28,744 nucleotides of DNA from JADJLQ01 sp034439915 (GCA_034439915.1 JAWXBI010000173.1:1-28744); one strand, 5' to 3'; positions 16,145 through 24,426 are shown, numbered from the stretch's first letter. The notes: generated by a model not told the origin, from the sequence alone. Program-made: numbers and translations.

Positions 16145-16191
16145 AAACCTGCCAGCTCTGCGCATATATCTTTAATAGACCTGGTAGGTTT
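16145..16191. repeat. Inverted repeat in the gap before the IS1182-like element
   Basis: AAACCTGCCAG (16145-16155) pairs with CTGGTAGGTTT (16181-16191) at 10 of 11 positions, the exception being a possible G-U pair, around a 25-base loop. It lies in the 286 bases between the metalloprotease gene and the IS. Apart from this and the promoter-like sequence I see no gene there. It could be a terminator or a remnant of another repeat. Confidence 0.55.
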
Positions 16192-16315
16192 GGTTTATTA
16201 AATAGATTTAAATATCAATATTTCTGATTTATAATTAGGGTCTGCTGAAAAACCATTAAGAGCTTGTAAATAATGGAGATATGTAGTTAACTTAGGTATA
16301 CAAATGCAAGCATAA

Positions 16316-17968
16316 ATGGCAATAGCTCAAAGAAACCGTGCATCAAAGGTAAAGTACCTGAGTCAACATCAATTGGTATTAGAAGGATTTGAAACACCCT
16401 TCAGCCAGAAGCTGGATGCGACCAATAGGTGGGTTACCTTAGCACAACGTATACCTTGGGATGCCTTAGTGGGTATATATGCAAGTCGAATGCAAAATGG
16501 TAAAACAGGAGCGGAAGGTATAAATCCAAGAGTCGCACTTGGGGCCATAATAATCAAACATATGTGCGATTTAAGTGATCGGGAAACAATACTTCAAATA
16601 CAAGAAAACATGTACATGCAGTATTTTATCGGTTACTGCAGTTATAGCAATTTGACATCCTTTGATCCGTCCTTATTTGTTGAATTGAGATCAAGATTGA
16701 GTATGGATCAAATCAATAAAATCAATGAAATAATAATACAGTTATCAGGGATACAGGACAAACTTCCTGATAAAAGCAATGGAAGAAATGAGCCCCCATC
16801 CGGAAATAAGGAAGAGCCTTCAATAGAATCTTGCCAACGACTTGAAGCGGAAGCCCAAGCTCAAAAAATCGTTTCGGAGCTAGAAGGTTCACAGGATTCA
16901 AGCGATGTAGATCTGGCTGATTTAAGTTTAAAAAATGATATACAAGGTGTACAACCTGAGGTAATGGCTAATTTAAAAGGTTCTACGGCATCGAAAGGAT
17001 CAGAGCCAAAGGGAAAAATGATTACAGATGCAACCGTATGTCCTCAAGATATTTCCTATCCCACAGATTTAAACTTGTTAAATGAGGCTAGAGAAAAATC
17101 GGAAGAACTCATCGATGTATTATTCGGATTGAGCAAGTTGTCAAAAAAGCCAAGAACCTATCGAAATGAAGCCAGGAAACTGTTTCTCCGCACAGCCAAA
17201 AAGAAAACCAAAACGAATCAAGAAATAAGGAGAGCGATAAGAAAACAATTGGCCTATCTGAAGAGAAATTTCAAAATCATCGATCAGTTGTTGAATGAAC
17301 ATGAACGCATACCATTGGACAAATATCAACTCAAATATCTATTCGTCCTAAAAACATTTTACGACCAGCAATTAGAAATGTATCAAACAAAGGTACACAG
17401 TGTAGAACACCGCATAGTGAGTATTCATCAGCCTCATGTCCGACCCATAGTTCGTGGAAAAGCATCAGCCAAAGTGGAGTTTGGAGCTAAAATACAGGTG
17501 AGCATTATGCAGGGTTATGCTTTTTTAGATGAAGTCTCCTGGGATGCCTTTAATGAGGGAACCCGACTTCTGGATAGTGTTGAAAAGCATAAAAGAAGAT
17601 TCGGATATTATCCCAAAGAAGTACTTGTAGATAAAATATATTGTACCCGAGCTAACAGAGCTATGCTCAAAGAGCTACAAATCCAACTCATTGCCAAACC
17701 ACTCGGAAGACCCAAGGCAGTGCCCAATCACATAAGTCCAGGAGCAAGAAATCCAATCGAAGGTAAATTTGGACAAGCCAAAACCGCATATGGAATGAAC
17801 CGGATAAAGGCAAGACTCAAACATACTAGCGAATCATGGATTGCCACAATTATTATGGTACTGAACCTGGTTAAATTAGCCGGGGAGGTACCCTATTTTC
17901 TATATCGAACTATTGGGGAGATAATCACGAAGGTAATCTCATGGAATATATATGAATATATATCCTAA
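16316..17968 (+). CDS. IS1182/IS5-family DDE transposase
   Basis: A 550-residue transposase. Residues about 40-135 form a DUF772-type N-terminal domain (GAEGINPRVALGAIIIKHM, DRETILQIQENMYMQYFIGY). A hydrophilic linker of about 90 residues rich in Glu, Ser and Gln follows. Then comes the catalytic core: first Asp D238 in ITDATVCPQDI, second Asp D439 in VLVDKIYCTRANRA followed by the family LGRP motif, and E482 in NPIEGKFGQAKTAYGMNRIKA. All three residues are present and the frame is unbroken. ATG 16316 lies 78 bases inside the left end. The closest described group is IS1182-like; exact family naming would need a comparison with curated IS sequences. Confidence 0.87.
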   Translation: MAIAQRNRASKVKYLSQHQLVLEGFETPFSQKLDATNRWVTLAQRIPWDALVGIYASRMQNGKTGAEGINPRVALGAIIIKHMCDLSDRETILQIQENMYMQYFIGYCSYSNLTSFDPSLFVELRSRLSMDQINKINEIIIQLSGIQDKLPDKSNGRNEPPSGNKEEPSIESCQRLEAEAQAQKIVSELEGSQDSSDVDLADLSLKNDIQGVQPEVMANLKGSTASKGSEPKGKMITDATVCPQDISYPTDLNLLNEAREKSEELIDVLFGLSKLSKKPRTYRNEARKLFLRTAKKKTKTNQEIRRAIRKQLAYLKRNFKIIDQLLNEHERIPLDKYQLKYLFVLKTFYDQQLEMYQTKVHSVEHRIVSIHQPHVRPIVRGKASAKVEFGAKIQVSIMQGYAFLDEVSWDAFNEGTRLLDSVEKHKRRFGYYPKEVLVDKIYCTRANRAMLKELQIQLIAKPLGRPKAVPNHISPGARNPIEGKFGQAKTAYGMNRIKARLKHTSESWIATIIMVLNLVKLAGEVPYFLYRTIGEIITKVISWNIYEYIS

Positions 17969-17977
17969 TTGTACTTT

Positions 17978-18010
17978 GAGGGTATCAAGAATAAATAGTT
18001 ACCCTCGTTT
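17978..18010 (+). terminator. Hairpin terminator after the IS1182-like transposase
   Basis: GAGGGTA (17978-17984) pairs perfectly with TACCCTC (18000-18006) around a 15-base loop, followed by GTTTT. It lies nine bases after the transposase stop, inside the element, and probably ends its transcript and shields nadB's 3' side. Confidence 0.6.
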
Positions 18011-18032
18011 TGCTGACTTATTAAGCAGGCCC

Positions 18033-18110
18033 TAATTAATCCGATGTATCCGGATCGAGTTAATCGATTTAATCGTAAGCCGATGCGTCGGCTCGGATCA
18101 ATCGTAAATC
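18033..18110. repeat. Palindromic dispersed repeat, copy 2, after nadB
   Basis: The segment between the IS end and the nadB stop contains a perfect hairpin AGCCGA (18078-18083), loop TGCG, TCGGCT (18088-18093). The part next to nadB (18093-18110) is the reverse complement of 10979-10996, 18 of 18 bases. It also holds related TTAATCGA-type units (about 18059-18075). Read in the nadB direction, the repeat overlaps the TGA stop codon at its start. Confidence 0.65.
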
Positions 18111-19713
18111 ACAACAGCGTATTTTCCAAAAACCCATACTCTTTTGGATAATCCGTAGTAAAATGCAATCCCCTGCTTTCCCTTCTCAACGCAGCAGATC
18201 GGGTTACCAAATAACCAATGGATATAAGGTTTCTCAATTCACACAATTGCGGTGATAAAACCGAAGTATTGTATAAATCTTCTGTCTCATTATGTAATAG
18301 GTGCAGTCGATCCATAGCACGTTTAAGACGGACATTGGAACGCACTATACCCACATAACTACTCATGATTTCCTTAAGTTCTTTCCAACTTTGAGTAATC
18401 AATACCATTTCTGTTGGTTCCGTCGTACCGCTGTCATTCCATTCCGGTATATCTACTTGCAAGATGATCTGATCGATATCAGAGGTCAGGTGGTCGGCTA
18501 TACGCCTGCCATAAACTAAGGCCTCCAGCAGAGAATTTGATGCCAGTCGATTTGCTCCATGTAATCCAGTGCTACTGCATTCGCCACAGGCATACAGATT
18601 TTTAATCGAACTTCTGCCTAACTGGTCCACCTTTACTCCTCCGCACATATAATGGCAGGCTGGCACTACCGGGATCATCATCTTCATCGCATCGATACCT
18701 ATGCTCATACATTTTTCATATATCGTAGGGAAATGGGCAATAAAGGCTTCTTTATTGAGGTGCCGGCAATCCAGATAGACAAAATCATCCCCCCGAATTT
18801 TCATCTCGTTGTCAATGGCACGGGCCACAATATCACGGGGAGCCAACGATTTTCTCGGATCATATTTATGCATAAACTCCTCGCCATCCTTGGTTTTGAG
18901 GATACCTCCAAAACCCCTGACGGCTTCTGATACCAGAAAATCGGGGTTATCCCCGGCAGGATTATATAAAGCGGTTGGATGAAATTGAACGAATTCCATG
19001 TTCTCCACCCTTCCTTTAGCGCGATAAACCATGGCTACCCCATCTCCCGTGGCTATTTGGGGATTGGTCGTGTTCCTGTAAACCTGCCCTGCCCCACCTG
19101 TTGCCACAATTGTTGCGCGTGCTATCCAGGTCTCAATGGCGTGTGTTGCTTTATTGAGTACATACGCTCCATAACATTCTATAGCCGTATTCACCCGAGT
19201 CAAAGAATAGCCCAGATGGTGCTGAGTGATCAGGTTGATGGCATAATAATGTTCCCTAATAGTGATGTTGGGGAATGAGTTTGCTTTTTCCAATAGAGCC
19301 CTTTGAATTTCAGCCCCGCTGAGGTCTTTATAATGAAGGATTCTGTGCTCACTATGTCCTCCTTCCATACCCAGATCATAAGCCAGGTCTGATTTAGATT
19401 TATCAAACCGGGTGCCCCACTCAATAATTTCTTTTACTCTTGAAGGTCCTTCAGTGACTACATTATAAACAGCTTCTCTATTGCCAAGCCCGTCCCCGGC
19501 ATCCAGCGTATCTGCTATGTGCTTTTCAAAATTATCTTTGGACTCATCCCATACAGCTGCGATACCCCCCTGGGCATATCTTGTATTGCTCTCGTACTGG
19601 ATTGTTTTGGTAAGGACGGTAATTTTAAGGTCTTTTCTTTGCAAAGCCAGTTGAATTGCCGAAGATAATCCTGCAACCCCCGATCCGATAATTAAAACGT
19701 CGGTCTTATTCAT
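18109..19713 (-). CDS. nadB: L-aspartate oxidase
   Basis: A 534-residue flavoprotein that oxidises L-aspartate to iminoaspartate, the first step of de novo NAD synthesis, using FAD in the cytoplasm. The N-terminal FAD motif VLIIGSGVAGLSSAIQLA is at residues 5-22, followed by NTRYAQGGIAAV. Active-site regions HSEHRILHYKDLSGAEI, MEFVQFHPTALY and SLAPRDIVARAID match the fumarate reductase/aspartate oxidase family, and the CGGVKVDQLGRSSIKNLYACGE and TGLHGANRLASNSLLEALVYG blocks are typical of NadB. Length is normal. ATG 19713 is used; a TTG four codons upstream overlaps the promoter. nadA and nadC are not in the window. The gene follows murI on the same strand but is separated by about 360 bases of repeats, so it is probably transcribed alone. 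Confidence 0.93.
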   Translation of the reverse strand: MNKTDVLIIGSGVAGLSSAIQLALQRKDLKITVLTKTIQYESNTRYAQGGIAAVWDESKDNFEKHIADTLDAGDGLGNREAVYNVVTEGPSRVKEIIEWGTRFDKSKSDLAYDLGMEGGHSEHRILHYKDLSGAEIQRALLEKANSFPNITIREHYYAINLITQHHLGYSLTRVNTAIECYGAYVLNKATHAIETWIARATIVATGGAGQVYRNTTNPQIATGDGVAMVYRAKGRVENMEFVQFHPTALYNPAGDNPDFLVSEAVRGFGGILKTKDGEEFMHKYDPRKSLAPRDIVARAIDNEMKIRGDDFVYLDCRHLNKEAFIAHFPTIYEKCMSIGIDAMKMMIPVVPACHYMCGGVKVDQLGRSSIKNLYACGECSSTGLHGANRLASNSLLEALVYGRRIADHLTSDIDQIILQVDIPEWNDSGTTEPTEMVLITQSWKELKEIMSSYVGIVRSNVRLKRAMDRLHLLHNETEDLYNTSVLSPQLCELRNLISIGYLVTRSAALRRESRGLHFTTDYPKEYGFLENTLL

Positions 19714-19722
19714 ATTGATTTT

Positions 19723-19730
19723 CAAAGGTA
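19723..19730 (-). promoter_or_regulatory. -7 promoter element of nadB
   Basis: TACCTTTG on the minus strand is an exact TAnnTTTG match nine bases before the nadB ATG. A TTG lies 21 bases upstream within the repeat edge, close to the usual -33 spacing. The leader would be only a few bases long. Confidence 0.55.
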
Positions 19731-19744
19731 AAAGTAAGAAGAAG

Positions 19745-19834
19745 TAGACAAGTAGACAGTTAGTCCGTAGTCAGTTAATCAGTAGACAGTTAATCAGTAG
19801 TCAGTTAATCAGTAGACAGTTAGTCAGTAGTCAG
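19745..19834 (+). repeat. Left arm of the nadB-murI heptad array (7+8 base units)
   Basis: Plus-strand units alternate TAG(A/T)CAG with TTA(A/G)TCAG, about six times, giving a 15-base period. The units are in the opposite orientation to the right arm at 19853-20077. The edge of this arm touches the nadB promoter region. Confidence 0.75.
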
Positions 19835-19852
19835 CAGTGAGTGGTTTGGTGG

Positions 19853-20077
19853 CTGACCGCTGATCGCTGGACCGCTGATCGCTGATCGCTGATTGCTGAT
19901 CGCTGATCGCTGATCGCTGATTGCTGATTGTTGATCGCTGACCGCTGAGTGCTGACCGCTGAGTGCTGACCGCTGACCGCTGATCGCTGATCGCTGATCG
20001 CTGATTGCTGACCGCTGATCGCTGATTGCTGATTGCTGATCGCTGACCGCTGACCGCTGACCGCTGATTGCTGACTA
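19853..20077 (-). repeat. Right arm of the heptad array: 31 seven-base units plus the murI stop unit
   Basis: Thirty-one consecutive units occupy 19853-20070: CTGATCG, CTGACCG, CTGATTG and CTGAGTG on the plus strand, with one eight-base unit (CTGGACCG) and one TTGATCG. On the minus strand this reads CGATCAG, CGGTCAG and so on. A 32nd unit, CTGACTA (20071-20077), contains the murI TAG stop codon. The array resembles the short tandem heptanucleotide repeats known from filamentous cyanobacteria and some Bacteroidota. A stop-free frame through it yields Ser/Gln-rich heptapeptides but is not a gene. Confidence 0.9.
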
Positions 20078-20905
20078 CTCATGCTCCAACTCCGTATGCT
20101 TGGCAAATATCTGACTTCCAAAATACAGGCTGGCGTGATTGTCAAAATCGATTTCCGCATCCGTGGTATAAAATTCAACCTTATGATTTTTGGTCAACCG
20201 TCTTTCCATTTCGGGGTGGCGTTCCAGGTAAGTCACCAGACTATTGGCTACAAAGGGGCCCTGGCTCAAGACGGTGGTATCCTGCGGACAGACAGCTTTG
20301 ATCTTGTCCACCAGCAATGGATAATGGGTACAGGCCAATAAGACGGTATCTATTTCAGAGGATTGTGCAAATAGTTGAGCCACATATTTTTCTACAAAAT
20401 AATTGCCACCGGCATGGTCAAAATCATTGTTTTCTACCATGGGTACCCATAACGGACAGGCTTGTTGATACAAATGGAGATCTGGAAAAAAATGTTTGAT
20501 TTCAATATCGTAGGAACCTGAATTTACCGTACCGGTTGTTGCCAGAATCCCTATCGATTGGGTTTTGGTGTAATTTCCAATTACTTCTGATGTTGGACGG
20601 ATTACACCCAGGACCCTTCGATCAGGAGCCAAATGGGGTAATATAAGTTGTTGAATGTTTTTTAATGCTTTGGCTGAAGCGGTGTTGCAGGCAAGGATCA
20701 CCAGCGGGCAATTTTGATTAAACAACCATTTGACACTTTCCAGGGTGTATTGAAATATCGTATTAAAGGACCGTTGACCATATGGAGCCCGCGCATTATC
20801 CCCGAGGTAGAGATATCCATAAGCCGGTAATACCTTGATCAAATCCCTGAGTATGGTCAATCCACCATACCCCGAATCAAAAACGCCAATCGGACCACTT
20901 ATCAT
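20075..20905 (-). CDS. murI: Glutamate racemase
   Basis: A 276-residue cytoplasmic enzyme that converts L- to D-glutamate for peptidoglycan. Motifs: GVFDSGYGGLT (residues 7-17), GDNARAPYG (35-43), the first catalytic Cys in LACNTASA (C73) and the second in LACTHYP (C192). Length and motif order are normal for MurI. ATG 20905 opens two residues before the first conserved strand. The stop codon TAG is itself the first unit of the heptad array. The gene is divergent from the glycosyltransferase gene across about 80 bases. Confidence 0.93.
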   Translation of the reverse strand: MISGPIGVFDSGYGGLTILRDLIKVLPAYGYLYLGDNARAPYGQRSFNTIFQYTLESVKWLFNQNCPLVILACNTASAKALKNIQQLILPHLAPDRRVLGVIRPTSEVIGNYTKTQSIGILATTGTVNSGSYDIEIKHFFPDLHLYQQACPLWVPMVENNDFDHAGGNYFVEKYVAQLFAQSSEIDTVLLACTHYPLLVDKIKAVCPQDTTVLSQGPFVANSLVTYLERHPEMERRLTKNHKVEFYTTDAEIDFDNHASLYFGSQIFAKHTELEHE

Positions 20906-20912
20906 GAAGCGA

Positions 20913-20920
20913 CAAAAGTA
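20913..20920 (-). promoter_or_regulatory. -7 promoter element of murI
   Basis: TACTTTTG on the minus strand is an exact TAnnTTTG match seven bases before the murI ATG. The -33 region is not a clear TTG. This again gives a very short or absent leader. Confidence 0.5.
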
Positions 20921-20986
20921 GCAGAATTCCCCTCACTTCAGTTCATCGGCCACTATAAATACGACAATATATTACCATATTTGTGG

Positions 20987-22102
20987 ATGCGTATTGGGAT
21001 CAATGCCCGATTGTTACTTCAAAACCGGATGGAGGGCATTGGATGGCATGCGTTTGAAATCATCAGCCGGATGACCCAATCTCATCCAGAGCATGAATTT
21101 GTTTTATACTACGATCGTCGCCAGGATATCCTGATCCCTTCAGGTAAAAACATAAGGCCTGTAATCCTGTTTCCACCCAGCCGACATCCATTTCTGATGT
21201 GGTGGTGGTGCAAAACTTTGTCCCGGGCAGTCCGCAAAGACCATATAGATGTTTTTTATTCCCCTGAAGTCCTATTGCCGGCAAGGGGAAAAATACCTAT
21301 GTTAATTACGATCCACGATTTGTCACCCCTTGTTTTACCGGATAGTATACCTGGCTTATATGCTTATTATTTCCGGAACCTGTTACCTCTTAATGCAGCC
21401 AGGGCGGATCATATCTTAACCGTCAGTCGGTTTTCAAAATCAGAAATAGAACAACATCTTAAAATTCCTTCGAAAAAAATCTCGGTGATTTATAATGCAG
21501 CCCGGGATATTTTCCGGCCCCTGGTTTCTGAAAAAAAACAAACCATCCGGGATCAGTTTGTCCAGGGTAATCCTTATTTTATTTACCTCGGTTCAATCCA
21601 CGACCGCAAAAATGTAGATAAAATCATTCAGGCCTTCGATCTTTTTATTAAAAAATACAATACCAGTCATTATCTCTTGTTAGCTGGTAAATTTATGGGA
21701 CGGCACCAAAAAGCTAAACAATCCATCCGGCAAAGTGCTTTTGCATCAAGAATTATTCAGGTGGGTTATCTCGAAGACCCAAAAGTAGCTTCACTCCTGG
21801 CCTCCGCAGATGCCCTGATTAATTTATCCATTTATGAGGGTTTTGGCATGCCGCTGGTCGAAGCCTTTCAGGCGGGCACACCGGTAATTGCGGCGGCTGC
21901 TTCCAGTTATCCGGAGATAGCTGGCCAAGCAGGTATCTTAGTAGATCCGGAAGATTTAAGTAATGTTGCAGGTGCAATGCACCAGGTCATAGTCAACCCT
22001 GTTCAATTTTCAAACCAGGGCATAATCCGTGCAAAGGAATTTGATTGGGAAAAATCTGCCAGACAAGTTTGGGAGTCAATCTCTTTATTGGTAAGCAAGT
22101 AG
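20987..22102 (+). CDS. GT4-type glycosyltransferase family 1 protein
   Basis: A GT-B fold retaining glycosyltransferase of about 371 residues. The N-terminal half starts MRIGINARLLLQNRMEGIGW, with ITIHDLSPLVLP and ADHILTVSRFSKSEI. The C-terminal half has FIYLGSIHDRKNVDKIIQAF, then IIQVGYL...LLASADALINLSIYEGFGMPLVEAF, where the E-x7-E motif (EGFGMPLVE) binds the nucleotide sugar. The product could be a lipopolysaccharide, exopolysaccharide or glycolipid; acceptor and sugar are unknown. ATG 20987 is chosen over the TTG two codons upstream. It leads a five-gene run on the plus strand with gaps of 35, 18, 12 and 17 bases. Confidence 0.88.
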   Translation: MRIGINARLLLQNRMEGIGWHAFEIISRMTQSHPEHEFVLYYDRRQDILIPSGKNIRPVILFPPSRHPFLMWWWCKTLSRAVRKDHIDVFYSPEVLLPARGKIPMLITIHDLSPLVLPDSIPGLYAYYFRNLLPLNAARADHILTVSRFSKSEIEQHLKIPSKKISVIYNAARDIFRPLVSEKKQTIRDQFVQGNPYFIYLGSIHDRKNVDKIIQAFDLFIKKYNTSHYLLLAGKFMGRHQKAKQSIRQSAFASRIIQVGYLEDPKVASLLASADALINLSIYEGFGMPLVEAFQAGTPVIAAAASSYPEIAGQAGILVDPEDLSNVAGAMHQVIVNPVQFSNQGIIRAKEFDWEKSARQVWESISLLVSK

Positions 22103-22137
22103 CAGAATTTCATTTTATCTTCACAGAAAAACAAGGT

Positions 22138-22893
22138 ATGAATTATACTGTCGATGAATTAGCTGCTATGATAGATCACTCCTTACTGCATCCTACCATG
22201 ACGGATGAAGAAATGATTGACGCCTGCTCTACCGCTAAATCTTACCGGATGGCAACAGTCTGTGTGAAACCTTATTTTGTTAAAAAGGCGTATGAAGTGG
22301 TCCGGGACAGTAGCACGAAAGTGTGTTCTGTAATCGGTTTTCCTCATGGCAACAACACTACCCGGATAAAGGTAATGGAAACCCGACAAGCTATTAAAGA
22401 CGGCGCTTTGGAAATAGATATGGTCGTACACGCCGGAAAAGTATTGGGTAAGGAATGGGCCTTCATTCGGCGGGATATTGCAGCCGTCAATAAATCTTGC
22501 AAAAAAAACGGAGCTATCCTAAAAGTGATATTTGAAAATGATTTCATTCCGGATGATAAGTCGAAAATAAAATTGTGCAAAATATGCAGCCGGGTGGGTG
22601 TGGCGTTCGTCAAAACCAGTACCGGGTACGGTTATGTAAAAACACCTTCCGGGGATTACAATTACAAAGGGGCGACCACCAAGGATGTGCTGCTCATGCG
22701 AAAACATTGTTCACCGGAAATACAAATAAAAGCAGCTGGAGGAATACGGACACTGGATGACCTGCTCCAATTCAGGTCATTGGGTGTCACCCGGGTCGGG
22801 GCTACTGCCAGTGTCGTTATGCTGGAAGAGGCCAAAAGAAGATTGGGCCTGGAGTCCATAGCCGAAGATTCTCAACAAATCCAGGGTTGTTAA
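22138..22893 (+). CDS. deoC: Deoxyribose-phosphate aldolase
   Basis: A 251-residue class I aldolase that cleaves 2-deoxyribose 5-phosphate to acetaldehyde and glyceraldehyde 3-phosphate, in deoxynucleoside salvage. The Schiff-base Lys is K159 in VAFVKTSTGYG, the second Lys is K198 in QIKAAGGIRT, and the Asp is D94 in EIDMVVH. IDHSLLHPTMT near the start and the RVGATASVVML phosphate loop complete the pattern. ATG 22138 was chosen over an upstream GTG/ATG extension that overlaps the glycosyltransferase. No other deoxynucleoside genes are nearby; the next genes handle sugars. Confidence 0.92.
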   Translation: MNYTVDELAAMIDHSLLHPTMTDEEMIDACSTAKSYRMATVCVKPYFVKKAYEVVRDSSTKVCSVIGFPHGNNTTRIKVMETRQAIKDGALEIDMVVHAGKVLGKEWAFIRRDIAAVNKSCKKNGAILKVIFENDFIPDDKSKIKLCKICSRVGVAFVKTSTGYGYVKTPSGDYNYKGATTKDVLLMRKHCSPEIQIKAAGGIRTLDDLLQFRSLGVTRVGATASVVMLEEAKRRLGLESIAEDSQQIQGC

Positions 22894-22911
22894 ATAAATG
22901 AAAATCAAACT

Positions 22912-23835
22912 ATGTTGTCTTTAGGTTTCGTGAGTGCGATTTTAGGGGATCATTCGCTCGAGGAGGTGTTTGCGTTTGCATCCTCCCATGGATTTAAATG
23001 CCTGGAAATCATGTGTTGGCCAGCCACTAATGCGGATACCCGACGTTATGCAGGGGTCTGTCATATCGATGTGGATCAACTGGATGATAAAACTATTGCA
23101 CGAATCATGGAATACCAGTCCAGATACAAAGTCTTTATTTCCGGGTTGGGATATTACCCCAATCCCCTCGATCCTGACCCGGGTCAATCCGCGTTTTTTA
23201 CAGACCATATGCTCAACGTTATACAGGCTTGTAAAAAACTAAATGTACCGGTAATGAATACTTTTATTGGCCGAGACCCTAAACAGTCCATAAACTATAA
23301 CCTGGACCGTTACAAAGAAGTTTGGCCTGCCTTAGTCAGCAAGGCCGAGCAACTAAATATTAAAATCGGTATTGAAAATTGCCCGATGTGGTTTACCCAG
23401 GATGAATGGCCCGGCGGTAAAAACCTGGCAACTACTCCGGCTATTTGGGACAAGATGTTTGAAATTATTCCTTCCTCTGCTTTAGGATTGAACTATGACC
23501 CGTCCCATCTGGTCTGGCAGATGATGGATGAAATCCAACCTATTTATGATTATAAAGACCGGCTTCACCATATCCATTTGAAGGATGCAAAAGTTTATAA
23601 AGATAAATTGAATCGGCATGGCTCCATGAGTGATCCGTTGCAATACCACAGTCCCAAATTGCCTGGCCTGGGTGACGTACGATGGAGAGCATTTTTCTCT
23701 GCATTGACCAGTGTAAAATACCGTGGACCAGTATGTATCGAAGTGGAAGATAAAGCCTATGAAGGTTCCCGGGAGGATATTTATGCTTCCATCCTGACAG
23801 CTAAAAATTATCTGACCCAGTTTTTACCGGGCTAA
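22912..23835 (+). CDS. Sugar phosphate isomerase/epimerase (xylose isomerase-like TIM barrel)
   Basis: A 307-residue AP_endonuc_2/xylose isomerase-like protein. Typical blocks are LGFVSAILGDHSLEEVFAFA at the start, GIENCPMWF around residue 160, LGLNYDPSHLVWQ near residue 195, HHIHLKDAK near 225, and GPVCIEVED near the end. The Glu, Asp/His, His and Glu residues in these blocks are the usual divalent metal ligands of the fold. It probably isomerises or epimerises a keto sugar or inositol derivative; the substrate cannot be named. It lies 18 bases after deoC and 12 before the TMEM175-like gene. Confidence 0.85.
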   Translation: MLSLGFVSAILGDHSLEEVFAFASSHGFKCLEIMCWPATNADTRRYAGVCHIDVDQLDDKTIARIMEYQSRYKVFISGLGYYPNPLDPDPGQSAFFTDHMLNVIQACKKLNVPVMNTFIGRDPKQSINYNLDRYKEVWPALVSKAEQLNIKIGIENCPMWFTQDEWPGGKNLATTPAIWDKMFEIIPSSALGLNYDPSHLVWQMMDEIQPIYDYKDRLHHIHLKDAKVYKDKLNRHGSMSDPLQYHSPKLPGLGDVRWRAFFSALTSVKYRGPVCIEVEDKAYEGSREDIYASILTAKNYLTQFLPG

Positions 23836-23847
23836 TAAAAGGGACCT

Positions 23848-24426
23848 ATGACCAAAGCCAGATTAGAAACCTTTAGCGATGGCGTGGTTGCCATCATCAT
23901 CACCATTATGGTCTTGGAGATGAAAGTACCGCACAGTGAAGATTGGGGCGACCTGGCCAAACTGACTCCGGTTTTTTTTAGTTATGTACTGAGTTTTGCC
24001 ATGTTGGGGATTTATTGGGTGAACCATCATCACCTGGTCCATGCTATACCCACGGTAAACGCCGGTATTATGTGGACCAATCTGCACCTTTTATTTTGGT
24101 TGTCCCTGATACCCTTCGTCACGGCATGGATGGGAGAGTCGCATTTTTCCCAAAATTCAGTTATCCTGTATTCGGTGCTGGCCTTTGCCTGTGGCTTTGC
24201 TTATTATTTTTTATTGTTTGCGATAAAACAAACTCACCCGCACCATGCCCAATTAAAGAAGTTATTAAAGCACCAGACTACTAAAGGTATACTGTCTAAT
24301 GTGGCCTATTTTATTTCATTTGTGCTTGCGTTTTATCAACCTATAATATCCATGGCCATATTTGTGCTGGTAGCTTTACTTTGGTTTATTCCGGATAAAA
24401 ATATTGAAGCGGCTTTTTCTAAATAA
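23848..24426 (+). CDS. TMEM175-like (DUF1211) potassium channel family membrane protein
   Basis: A 192-residue membrane protein with about six helices. The first helix holds the family signature RLETFSDGVVAIIITIMVLE; the (R/K)xxxFSDG part lines the pore in TMEM175 proteins, which in bacteria form tetrameric potassium-permeable channels. The second repeat region (about 50-75) has YWVNHHHLVH, also typical. The rest is hydrophobic with short charged loops. It sits in the middle of a sugar-metabolism run, 12 bases after the isomerase and 17 before the kinase; a functional tie to these is not evident. Confidence 0.88.
   Translation: MTKARLETFSDGVVAIIITIMVLEMKVPHSEDWGDLAKLTPVFFSYVLSFAMLGIYWVNHHHLVHAIPTVNAGIMWTNLHLLFWLSLIPFVTAWMGESHFSQNSVILYSVLAFACGFAYYFLLFAIKQTHPHHAQLKKLLKHQTTKGILSNVAYFISFVLAFYQPIISMAIFVLVALLWFIPDKNIEAAFSK

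Larger units (their letters stand above)
16238..18032 (+). mobile_element. IS1182/IS5-like insertion sequence, apparently intact
   Basis: About 1795 bases with one transposase gene. The left end GGGTCTGCTGAAAAA (from 16238) and the reverse complement of the right end GGGCCTGCTTAATAA (from 18032) agree at 12 of 15 bases. Both ends are flanked by TAATTA (16232-16237 and 18033-18038). Because TAATTA is its own reverse complement, it may be a six-base target duplication or part of the inverted repeats. No lesion is visible in the transposase, so this element may still move, unlike the IS3 copy. It lies between the decayed T9SS locus and nadB. Confidence 0.8.

Noticed and set aside
16078..16146. 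22-codon ORF starting MDELQFDNDEVV
   Set aside because: Too short, no promoter or homology recognised, and it ends at the edge of an inverted repeat.
19745..20077. CRISPR array
   Set aside because: The units are directly adjacent seven-base repeats without unique spacers, and no cas gene is present.
19831..20178. Open frame of Ser/Gln/Ala-rich heptapeptide repeats on the minus strand
   Set aside because: It is the translation of the seven-base array (three units make seven codons without a stop) and overlaps murI in another frame; there is no other sign of coding.
22045..22137. N-terminal extension of deoC
   Set aside because: It overlaps the glycosyltransferase 3' end and adds residues not seen in DeoC; ATG 22138 gives normal length.
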